From contig CAMVYG010000114.1 in NCBI GenBank assembly GCA_947171615.1, positions 1 to 7,039 of the forward strand: a stretch of 7,039 nt of DNA, read 5' to 3'. Below the pieces are notes generated by a model that saw nothing but the letters and a program-made list of their open reading frames with translations, had not been told where the DNA came from and made no database searches. The DNA is from an uncultured Clostridia bacterium. Lineage in GTDB: Bacteria > Bacillota > Clostridia > Oscillospirales > Acutalibacteraceae. The translations under genes and the position numbers were made by a program. This document shows, piece by piece, positions 1 to 5,446 of the stretch; the stretch's first letter is position 1; each line of letters opens with the position of its first letter.

Positions 1-1
1 C

Positions 2-472
2 ATGAGCGCCGATCTTCGTCTGGAAACCTGCTCCGCCCACGATATTGTCCGGCAGGCTGTGAAAAAATTTGCCCCCATGTTTATTTACCAGAAGCTCACT
101 TTGGAATTCCCGGAATTTCAAAACCAGATCCTCACCGATAAAAAGTGGCTGGGGTTTGCTGTGGAGCAGCTGCTTTCCAACGCCCTGAAGTACACAAAAT
201 CGGGAAGTATCTCCATTTTCATGGATCAAAACGATGTGCTGACCATTGCTGATACGGGCATCGGCATTTCCGCGGAGGATCTTCCCCGAATCTGCGAGCG
301 GGGCTTTACCGGCTTCAACGGCAGGCAGGAACAGACCTCCTCCGGGTTGGGCCTGTACCTGACCAGCCGGATCCTGAAAAGGCTCAACACGCCTATGGAG
401 ATCACCTCCCAGCCGGGAAAGGGGACTGCCGTCCGGCTGTTTCTGCACCGGAAAGACGTGGCAAATTTTTAG
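2..472 (+). CDS. Sensor histidine kinase, C-terminal catalytic part (BceS-like, truncated by window edge)
   Basis: This is the 3' part of a two-component sensor kinase gene; the true start lies upstream and the ATG at base 2 is almost certainly internal. The visible 156 residues are the end of the dimerisation region and a complete HATPase_c domain. The N box is EQLLSNALKYT (55-65), with Asn60 as the magnesium ligand. The G1 box is DTGIGI (84-89), the F box lies around GFTGF (101-105), and the G2 box is SSGLGLYL (113-120). The fragment ends with PGKGTAVRLFLH, as in the BceS/intramembrane-sensing kinase group. In that family the short N-terminal part has two membrane helices and almost no extracellular loop, and the kinase is activated by its partner ABC transporter. 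That part is not visible here. The BceAB-like transporter downstream supports a BceS assignment over a generic kinase. A response regulator gene probably lies just upstream (inference). Confidence 0.88.
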   Translation: MSADLRLETCSAHDIVRQAVKKFAPMFIYQKLTLEFPEFQNQILTDKKWLGFAVEQLLSNALKYTKSGSISIFMDQNDVLTIADTGIGISAEDLPRICERGFTGFNGRQEQTSSGLGLYLTSRILKRLNTPMEITSQPGKGTAVRLFLHRKDVANF

Positions 473-502
473 CAAAAGCTTTCTATAACTAATTTCTCCG
501 GC

Positions 503-531
503 TTGAAATCCTGCTGTATTTTTGCTATATT
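503..531 (+). promoter_or_regulatory. SigA-type promoter of the SLH metallopeptidase gene
   Basis: A -35 box TTGAAA (503-508) and a -10 box TATATT (526-531) are separated by exactly 17 bases. This matches the vegetative consensus at five of six positions in each box. Transcription would start near 538, giving a leader of about 60 bases before the ATG at 597. No TNACA-N4-TGTAA operator is visible around it, so the gene appears to be expressed independently of the downstream transporter operon. Seen directly; activity is inferred. Confidence 0.72.
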
Positions 532-581
532 ATAGGAGACGGCACGCAGCAAATGCTGCTATCAAACAACAACGTGAAACT

Positions 582-588
582 GGGGAGG
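582..588 (+). promoter_or_regulatory. Ribosome binding site that fixes the SLH metallopeptidase start
   Basis: GGGGAGG lies eight bases before the ATG at 597. The reading frame is open back to 522, but an ATG there would sit inside the promoter -10 region and has no Shine-Dalgarno site. The start at 597 also places a classic signal peptide at the very N terminus. Confidence 0.85.
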
Positions 589-596
589 TTTTCAAA

Positions 597-1967
597 ATGA
601 AAAAACGCCTTTTATCTTTTTTCCTGGCATTGACCCTACTGCTTCCAGCCGTGTATGCCCAAGGGCTGTCTCCGTCTACCGCCGATTTGGATCAACAGAT
701 GGAAACAGAGCATTTCGTATTTCACTATTCTGTGAAGGAAGCAAATGCTCCAAAGGTTCTAAGCGACCTGAAAAAGTCTTTTGAGGGCTGCTATGGGCGG
801 GTTACTACCGCACTGAAACAGGTTCCGGCAGGCAAAAGCGACGTATATCTTTATCCCGACATCTCTTCCTACCATACTGCATTTTCCTGGCAGAACCTGC
901 CCAGTTCCTCCGTGGGACAGTATTATAACGGCGCGGTCTATATGGCTTCGCCGGCAAATCCGGGAACGGAGCATACCTACAGCGACTGTATCACCATCGC
1001 AGTCCATGAGTTTGTCCATCTTGTGATCGATTTGTTCGGACGCCGGCAGCCCACTTATCTGAACGAGGGACTGGCTTCCTATATGGCAGGGCAGACTGGC
1101 AGCCTGTACTACGTCAGGGAAGACGTCCGTGCAAAAAGACCTCTTTCTCTGAGCGAAGTGGAAGCCATCGCTTCCTTCGACGGTGGCCGTCTCTACGGTT
1201 ATGGTCATGCCTATGTGGACTTTATCGTAAAGAACTTTGGGAATGACGCGATCATCGGTCTGCTGGAGGGGCAGGACAGAGAAACTCTTTTGGGGCAGAC
1301 AGCAGAGCGTTTGAACCAGCGTTGGCTGACCTATCTAGAGAAAGAATACGGCGACCGCCCCCCTGTTATTCCAGACGACAACCCTCCTTCTGTTCCCGAC
1401 GGCAATCCCCCTCCCATTCCCGACGACGACACGCCTCCCGCTCCTGTAGGCTTTACGGACGTGCCTGACGGCACGTACTATACCGATGCGGTAGCTTGGG
1501 CAGTAGACCGGGGGATCACCGCAGGTACTACAGCCACAACGTTCACTCCCGGCGGCAACTGCACCCGCGCCCAGATCGTCACTTTCCTGTGGCGCGCCAA
1601 CGGCTCTCCCAAAGTAAGCGGAGACATGCCTTTTACGGATCTTAAGCCAGGCGCATACTACTATGACGCTGCACAGTGGGCGGTAGTCCAGGGGATCACC
1701 AAGGGAACTTCCGCCACTACATTCAGCCCCAATACTGTCTGTACCCGTGCGCAGGCCGTGGCCTTTCTGCACCGTGGGGCAGGTTCTCCGGCGTCCAGCG
1801 TGAATGTGGCATTCTCCGATGTTGCGGGCAGCTCGTATTACGCCGACGCTGTGGCCTGGGCGGTAGAAAATGAGATCACCGCAGGAACCAGCGCCACCAC
1901 CTTTTCTCCCAACGAGATCTGCTCCCGCGCCCAGATCGTGACTTTCCTGTACCGAAGCTTCACTTGA
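597..1967 (+). CDS. Secreted SLH-anchored gluzincin metallopeptidase (peptidase MA-like domain)
   Basis: This 456-residue protein is exported and probably held on the cell wall. Residues 1-21 form a signal peptide (MKKR charged end, a leucine-rich core, likely cleavage after VYA). The catalytic part, roughly 25-245, has a zinc motif HEFVH (137-141: His137, Glu138, His141). The sequence NEGLASY (156-162) supplies the third ligand Glu157, the HExxH...NEGxA layout of gluzincins and the peptidase MA-like family. A proline/aspartate linker (254-285) is built of eight-residue repeats such as PPVIPDDN. Three SLH repeats begin FTDV (Phe286), FTDL (Phe346) and FSDV (Phe406), spaced exactly 60 residues. 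Such repeats bind secondary cell-wall polymer. The usual TRAE motif is TRAQ or SRAQ here. The gene has its own promoter and lies between a kinase gene and a BceAB-type operon. A role in cleaving extracellular peptides is plausible, but the substrate is unknown. The domains are well supported; the link to peptide resistance is inference. Confidence 0.88.
   Translation: MKKRLLSFFLALTLLLPAVYAQGLSPSTADLDQQMETEHFVFHYSVKEANAPKVLSDLKKSFEGCYGRVTTALKQVPAGKSDVYLYPDISSYHTAFSWQNLPSSSVGQYYNGAVYMASPANPGTEHTYSDCITIAVHEFVHLVIDLFGRRQPTYLNEGLASYMAGQTGSLYYVREDVRAKRPLSLSEVEAIASFDGGRLYGYGHAYVDFIVKNFGNDAIIGLLEGQDRETLLGQTAERLNQRWLTYLEKEYGDRPPVIPDDNPPSVPDGNPPPIPDDDTPPAPVGFTDVPDGTYYTDAVAWAVDRGITAGTTATTFTPGGNCTRAQIVTFLWRANGSPKVSGDMPFTDLKPGAYYYDAAQWAVVQGITKGTSATTFSPNTVCTRAQAVAFLHRGAGSPASSVNVAFSDVAGSSYYADAVAWAVENEITAGTSATTFSPNEICSRAQIVTFLYRSFT
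1359..1430 (+). repeat. 24-bp tandem repeat encoding the proline-rich linker
   Basis: Three units of 24 bases (1359-1382, 1383-1406, 1407-1430) encode PPVIPDDN, PPSVPDGN and PPPIPDDD, followed by a degenerate TPPAPVG. The units vary at the DNA level but keep the Pro-Pro-x-x-Pro-Asp pattern. They form an extended acidic spacer between the peptidase and the SLH anchor. Such linkers can change length by slippage between strains. Confidence 0.8.
1452..1967 (+). repeat. Three tandem SLH-domain repeats of 180 bp
   Basis: The segments starting at 1452, 1632 and 1812 encode three SLH domains at exactly 60-residue intervals. Each has an F-[TS]-D start, a YY-x-DA-xx-WAV helix, a GIT-x-GT-x-ATTF[TS]P turn (EIT in the third) and a C-[TS]-RAQ-xVxFL-x-R end. 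Three SLH copies make the usual three-fold wall-binding unit, so the anchor looks complete. The protein ends three residues after the last conserved arginine. Confidence 0.9.
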
Positions 1968-1977
1968 TCCACCGCAT

Positions 1978-1998
1978 ATCGCCAAGCAGCGATTTTTT
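1978..1998 (+). terminator. Weak hairpin with T-run after the SLH gene
   Basis: ATCGC (1978-1982) can pair with GCGAT (1989-1993) around a six-base loop and is followed by a T-run to 1998. The stem is only five pairs, so it is at best a weak terminator. The stronger palindrome at 2019-2052 may do most of the work. Confidence 0.4.
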
Positions 1999-2018
1999 AT
2001 GAAACGAATAACGAATAG

Positions 2019-2059
2019 GGGTGCAATCTTACAAAAGTGTAAGACTGCACCCTTGTTTT
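2019..2059 (+). terminator. Large palindrome with T-rich tail: terminator-like, overlapping the operator
   Basis: GGGTGCA (2019-2025) pairs with TGCACCC (2046-2052), and TCTTACA (2027-2033) pairs with TGTAAGA (2038-2044). The loop is AAAG, and the only mismatch is A2026 opposite C2045. TTGTTTT (2053-2059) follows. As RNA this would be a 14-pair hairpin with a U-rich tail, suitable for ending the SLH gene transcript. The inner part is also a BceR-type DNA site (2027-2044). Confidence 0.65.
2027..2044 (+). promoter_or_regulatory. BceR-type response regulator operator (7-4-7 inverted repeat)
   Basis: TCTTACA-AAAG-TGTAAGA is a perfect inverted repeat with a four-base spacer. It contains TTACA-N4-TGTAA, the motif I recall as the consensus for BceR-like regulators upstream of BceAB-type operons. 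It lies about 128 bases upstream of the bceA-like start codon and about 60 bases upstream of the best -10 box, as expected for an activator. The regulator is presumably encoded next to the kinase outside the window (inference). Confidence 0.72.
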
Positions 2060-2086
2060 GTAAGCCCGGCTTATGGATTTTGTAAG
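2059..2086 (+). promoter_or_regulatory. Two additional TGTAAG half-sites phased with the operator
   Basis: TGTAAG recurs at 2059-2064 and 2081-2086, inside the longer direct repeat TTTTGTAAG (2056-2064 and 2078-2086). Relative to the operator half-site at 2038 the steps are 21 and 22 bases, close to two helical turns each, so all three lie on about the same DNA face. They could be secondary sites for cooperative regulator binding. Seen directly; function inferred. Confidence 0.5.
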
Positions 2087-2102
2087 AAATTGAATTTATA
2101 CT
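2074..2102 (+). promoter_or_regulatory. Candidate activator-dependent promoter of the bceAB-like operon
   Basis: The best -10 box between the operator and the bceA-like gene is TATACT (2097-2102). At a spacing of 17 the -35 position reads TGGATT (2074-2079), a poor match to consensus. A weak -35 next to an operator is typical of a promoter needing an activator. Transcription would start near 2109, leaving a leader of about 60 bases. The exact start is uncertain. Confidence 0.45.
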
Positions 2103-2171
2103 GAAGCTTGTAACAAACAGGAAACGGTCCGGCAGCCAAAAAGCTTCCGGAACAGTAAGGAGATTGAGACT

Positions 2172-2948
2172 ATGGCACTCTTAAATGTGAGCAACTTGAA
2201 AAAAGTGTACTCCACCCGTCTGGGCGGCACGCAGGTGCAGGCCCTTTCCAATGTAACCTTTTCAGTAGAGCAGGGAGAATTTGTGGCGATCATGGGAGAA
2301 TCCGGCTCCGGCAAAACCACCCTTCTGAATATTCTGGCGGGGCTGGATAAGCCCACCGGCGGCGAAGTATTTCTCAACATGCGCAACATCGTCACCCTGG
2401 GCGAAAAGGAAATTTCCGCCTTCCGCCGGGATAACCTGGGCTTTGTCTTTCAGGATTTCAACCTGCTGGACACCTTCTCTGTGCAGGATAATATTTTTCT
2501 GCCCCTGGTGCTGGCGGGGAAACGTTATCCCGAAATGAAGGCCCGGCTGGATCCCATTGCCGCAAAGCTGGGGATCACAGAGCTGCTGCAAAAATTCCCT
2601 TATGAGATCTCCGGCGGGCAAAAACAGCGCACGGCCATTGCCCGCGCCCTTATCACAAAGCCCCAGTTGATTTTGGCGGATGAGCCCACCGGCGCGCTGG
2701 ATTCCCGCTCCGCCGGACAGATCATGGATATCTTTTCCACCATCAACCAGGACGGTCAGACCATTCTGATGGTCACCCACTCCACCCAGGCCGCAAGCTG
2801 TGCAAACAGAGTGCTGTTCATCAAAGACGGCCAGGTGTTCCACCAGCTCTACCGTGGAACCATGGCAAATGATGAAATGTACCAGAAAATTTCCGATACT
2901 CTGACGGTGCTTGCCACAGGTGCCGGAACCCCGGAGGTGCAGGTATGA
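2172..2948 (+). CDS. bceA: ABC transporter ATP-binding protein (BceA-like)
   Basis: This 258-residue cytoplasmic ATPase powers the BceAB-type transporter. In this family the transporter frees or expels cell-wall-active antimicrobial peptides and drives signalling through the BceS kinase. All nucleotide-binding motifs are present: Walker A GESGSGKT (42-49), Q-loop Gln94, signature SGGQ (147-150), Walker B LILAD with catalytic Glu171, D-loop ALDS (175-178) and H-loop His203. The MacB/LolD-type pattern GFVFQDFNLL and the Ala-Leu-Asp-Ser D-loop fit peptide-exporter ATPases of the BceA group. The start is set by AAGGAG (2157-2162), nine bases before the ATG. The last codons overlap the permease start by four bases (ATGA), indicating translational coupling. 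The upstream operator and the nearby kinase support the name. The exact peptide substrate cannot be told. Confidence 0.93.
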   Translation: MALLNVSNLKKVYSTRLGGTQVQALSNVTFSVEQGEFVAIMGESGSGKTTLLNILAGLDKPTGGEVFLNMRNIVTLGEKEISAFRRDNLGFVFQDFNLLDTFSVQDNIFLPLVLAGKRYPEMKARLDPIAAKLGITELLQKFPYEISGGQKQRTAIARALITKPQLILADEPTGALDSRSAGQIMDIFSTINQDGQTILMVTHSTQAASCANRVLFIKDGQVFHQLYRGTMANDEMYQKISDTLTVLATGAGTPEVQV

Positions 2949-4951
2949 AGCGGGGCTTTTACTGGAAGCTGGCCTTCCAAAATCTGAAAAACAACCGGCG
3001 GGTCTACGTCCCCTTCCTGCTTTCCTCCATCGGCATCATTCTGATGTTTTACATCATGATGTCCCTGAGCCTGAGCATCGATGCTAAAGCCCTGTACGGC
3101 GGCCAAAGCATTACCACCATGATGAACCTGGGCGCTATCGTTATCGGTATTTTCGCCGTGCTGTTCCTCTTTTACACCAACAGCTTCATCATGAAACGGC
3201 GAAAAAAAGAACTGGGGCTTTACAATATTTTGGGTATGGAGAAATTCCACATCGCGAAAATCATTTTCCGGGAAACCCTGCTTACCACCTTTACAGCCCT
3301 TTTGCTGGGCCTGGGACTGGGAATTCTCTTCTCCCGCGCCATGTTTCTGCTTCTTCAGAAGCTTTTGGGCGTGGACCTGCACATTGTCTTTTCTGTTCCC
3401 GGCAAAGCCGTGGTGGTCACCATTGTGCTGTTCTTCGCCATTTTCTTTGCCACCATGCTCTACAACATTTTGCAGGTGCGCCTTGCAAATCCCATTGAGC
3501 TGCTGCACGGCGGAGAAATTGGAGAAAAAGAGCCAAAGGCTCACTGGCTCCTTGCCGTTTTGGGCGCCCTTTGCCTTGGAGCAGGCTACTACATGGCAGT
3601 GACGATCACTGACCCGGTAGAGGCGCTGATGTTCTTTTTCATTGCGGTCATTCTGGTGATCTTCGGTACCTATCTGCTGTTTATTACCGGGATCACGGCT
3701 CTTTTGAAGCTCTTAAAAAAGAATAAGGGCTTTTACTATAAGGCAAACCATTTTACCACCGTATCCGGCATGCTGTACCGCATGAAGCAAAATGCTGCGG
3801 GCCTTGCCTCCATCTGTATTCTGTTCACCTGTCTGCTGGTCACGGTGTCTACCACCTATGCCCTCTACAGCAGCGTGGAGGACGCTCTGCGTACCCGGTT
3901 TCCCCGGAATATTCAAATCTCACTCAGCGGCGGCAATGATGCCGCCAAAACCGCCGTGCGGGAAATGGTTTCGGAGGAATGTGAAAAGAATGGCTTTTCT
4001 CCCGCCAATATTCTGGAAGACAGCCACTGGAGCTTCGGGTGTTTTCGCCAGGGTTCCACGTTCCTTCTGGAGGGAAAGGAAGAAAACACTTTGCAGTACG
4101 CGATCCTTCGATGCTATCTGTTGGAGGAATTCAACCGGCTTGCCGAAGCTAAAGAAATCCTGGGTGAAAACGAGGTGCTGCTCTATGACCCCGGCGACCG
4201 CTTCCCGGAGGAAAACACGCTGACCATCGGAGAGCGTACCTATTCCCTGCGCAAAACGGAGTTTGATCTTTCTCAGGCAGGCGACAATGTGATGATCACC
4301 GAGGTGGAAACCTATGCCCTCATCGTGCCGAACGAGGAAATCCCAAGGTTATTCTTAGGAGAAAGCGGAGATCTGACCAACTATGCCCCGGGCTTCACCT
4401 ATTCCTTTGATGTCGAGGGGGACCGGAAGGAAATCCGTAAAATCGGCAACGCGCTCCTTCAACGCGTCTCAGCGGGTCCGCTGCCCGGCGACTCTTCCTA
4501 TGAGTCCCTTTCCATCGAAAACGCTGCCGACAACTATGAGGAATTTGCCGCCCTGTACGGCGGGCTGTTCTTCCTGGGGATCTTCCTGGGGCTGCTGTTC
4601 CTTTTGGGCACCATGATGATCATTTATTACAAACAGGTTTCCGAAGGCTATGAAGATGCCAGACGCTTCTCCATTATGCAGAAGGTGGGCATGAGCCGGA
4701 AGGAAGTAAAACGAAGCATTCACAGCCAGGTGCTGATGGTCTTTTTCCTTCCCCTTGTCACAGCAGTGCTGCATTTGGGCTTTGCCTTCCCCATGCTGCA
4801 AAAAATTCTGTGGATGATGAATCTGTCAAACTTCTGGGTGATTTTCGGTTCTACCGTAGGCTGCGTAATAATTTTCAGCGTGATCTACGCCATCATTTAC
4901 GGCATCACGGCCCGCACCTATTACAAAATCGTGGAGACCGCCGCGGATTAA
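2945..4951 (+). CDS. bceB: ABC transporter permease, ten-helix FtsX type (BceB-like)
   Basis: This 668-residue inner-membrane permease is the partner of the ATPase before it. Hydrophobic segments fit ten helices: about 21-43, 60-82, 108-130, 155-176, 200-221, 226-248, 286-308, 538-562, 596-616 and 629-653. Between helices 7 and 8 lies a hydrophilic domain of about 230 residues (309-537). In BceB proteins this is extracellular and sets peptide specificity. FtsX-type parts are seen at FIMKRRKKELGLYNILGM (81-98) and near EGYEDARRFSIMQKVGMSRKE (567-587), the latter a strongly conserved BceB signature before helix 9. Length and topology match full BceB proteins, with no sign of truncation. GGAGGTG (2933-2939) inside the ATPase gene serves as its ribosome site, and the start overlaps the ATPase stop. 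Its ligand is unknown; the extracellular domain is the part to compare with characterised relatives. Confidence 0.93.
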   Translation: MKRGFYWKLAFQNLKNNRRVYVPFLLSSIGIILMFYIMMSLSLSIDAKALYGGQSITTMMNLGAIVIGIFAVLFLFYTNSFIMKRRKKELGLYNILGMEKFHIAKIIFRETLLTTFTALLLGLGLGILFSRAMFLLLQKLLGVDLHIVFSVPGKAVVVTIVLFFAIFFATMLYNILQVRLANPIELLHGGEIGEKEPKAHWLLAVLGALCLGAGYYMAVTITDPVEALMFFFIAVILVIFGTYLLFITGITALLKLLKKNKGFYYKANHFTTVSGMLYRMKQNAAGLASICILFTCLLVTVSTTYALYSSVEDALRTRFPRNIQISLSGGNDAAKTAVREMVSEECEKNGFSPANILEDSHWSFGCFRQGSTFLLEGKEENTLQYAILRCYLLEEFNRLAEAKEILGENEVLLYDPGDRFPEENTLTIGERTYSLRKTEFDLSQAGDNVMITEVETYALIVPNEEIPRLFLGESGDLTNYAPGFTYSFDVEGDRKEIRKIGNALLQRVSAGPLPGDSSYESLSIENAADNYEEFAALYGGLFFLGIFLGLLFLLGTMMIIYYKQVSEGYEDARRFSIMQKVGMSRKEVKRSIHSQVLMVFFLPLVTAVLHLGFAFPMLQKILWMMNLSNFWVIFGSTVGCVIIFSVIYAIIYGITARTYYKIVETAAD

Positions 4952-4990
4952 GCGATACCGTGTTTCTAATCTGAGGGGAGTGTATTAAAA

Positions 4991-5248
4991 ATGATTTCTT
5001 TTTTATTTGACCTGATCGGCACACTGTTTCACTTTGCGGGAAACCTGATAGGCGCTCTGCTTTCCCTGGTTTCAAAATTCTTTTCCGCTCTGGCTTCCGC
5101 CCTTTTTTACCCCCTCTCGTTACTGACAGAACGGGGAATCAGCCTTTCCTGGTGGCCGGTATTCTGTGTAGGCGGAGCAACGCTCATTCTTCTGTTCCTG
5201 ATCCTGGTGGGTTGGGTGCTCATGGCCTACCGCCGGAAACAAAGATAG
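4991..5248 (+). CDS. Small membrane protein at the end of the bceAB-like operon
   Basis: This 85-residue protein is not recognised as a named family. Residues 1-45 are very apolar and nearly uncharged (only Asp7 and Lys29), with small residues in a pattern that could form an amphipathic or re-entrant helix. A short polar hinge (TERG, 46-49) follows, then a clear membrane helix (about 55-79) ending in the basic tail YRRKQR, predicted to be cytoplasmic. It starts 39 bases after the permease stop with a good ribosome site, GAGGGGAG (4973-4980), and has no terminator before it. It is therefore probably co-transcribed with the transporter. It could be an accessory subunit or regulator of the transporter, but this is inferred from position only. 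The strong ribosome site and the terminator directly after its stop argue that it is a real gene. Confidence 0.78.
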   Translation: MISFLFDLIGTLFHFAGNLIGALLSLVSKFFSALASALFYPLSLLTERGISLSWWPVFCVGGATLILLFLILVGWVLMAYRRKQR

Positions 5249-5265
5249 ACCCTGCTCCGAAAAGA

Positions 5266-5313
5266 CAAAAGACTCGCCCCGGCTTACAGCCGAGGACGGG
5301 TCTTTTGCTTTTT
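5266..5313 (+). terminator. Intrinsic terminator of the bceAB-like operon
   Basis: CAAAAGAC (5266-5273) pairs with GTCTTTTG (5300-5307), extended by T-G, C-G and G-C pairs. An inner stem CGGCT/AGCCG forms within. A run of five T (5309-5313) follows. It starts 18 bases after the small-protein stop codon and closes the three-gene operon. Confidence 0.88.
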
Positions 5314-5369
5314 CAAGCTCTAAAAAAGGAACAAATCGGAAAAGCGCTATTTTCTTTTCGGGTTTATGA

Positions 5370-5398
5370 TTGTTTCCCAGCACGGCGCTTGGTAAGAT
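5370..5398 (+). promoter_or_regulatory. Putative promoter of the oxidoreductase gene
   Basis: TTGTTT (5370-5375) and TAAGAT (5393-5398) are separated by 17 bases, matching consensus at three and four of six positions. The gap 5314-5446 contains no gene. A separate promoter is expected because a strong terminator precedes it. No clear operator palindrome was seen. Confidence 0.42.
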
Positions 5399-5446
5399 GA
5401 TAACAGAAAGTTTAAATGAAGGCTTTTTGAAGAAAGGAGTTTTGTT

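Noticed and set aside
522..596. Extended N terminus of the SLH metallopeptidase starting at 522
   Set aside because: That ATG overlaps the -10 region of a well-formed promoter and lacks a ribosome site. The start at 597 has GGGGAGG and a proper signal peptide.
1335..1985. Long minus-strand open frame opposite the SLH region
   Set aside because: It is a mirror of the repetitive GC-rich linker and SLH codons, has no ribosome site or recognisable domain, and the + strand protein is clearly real.
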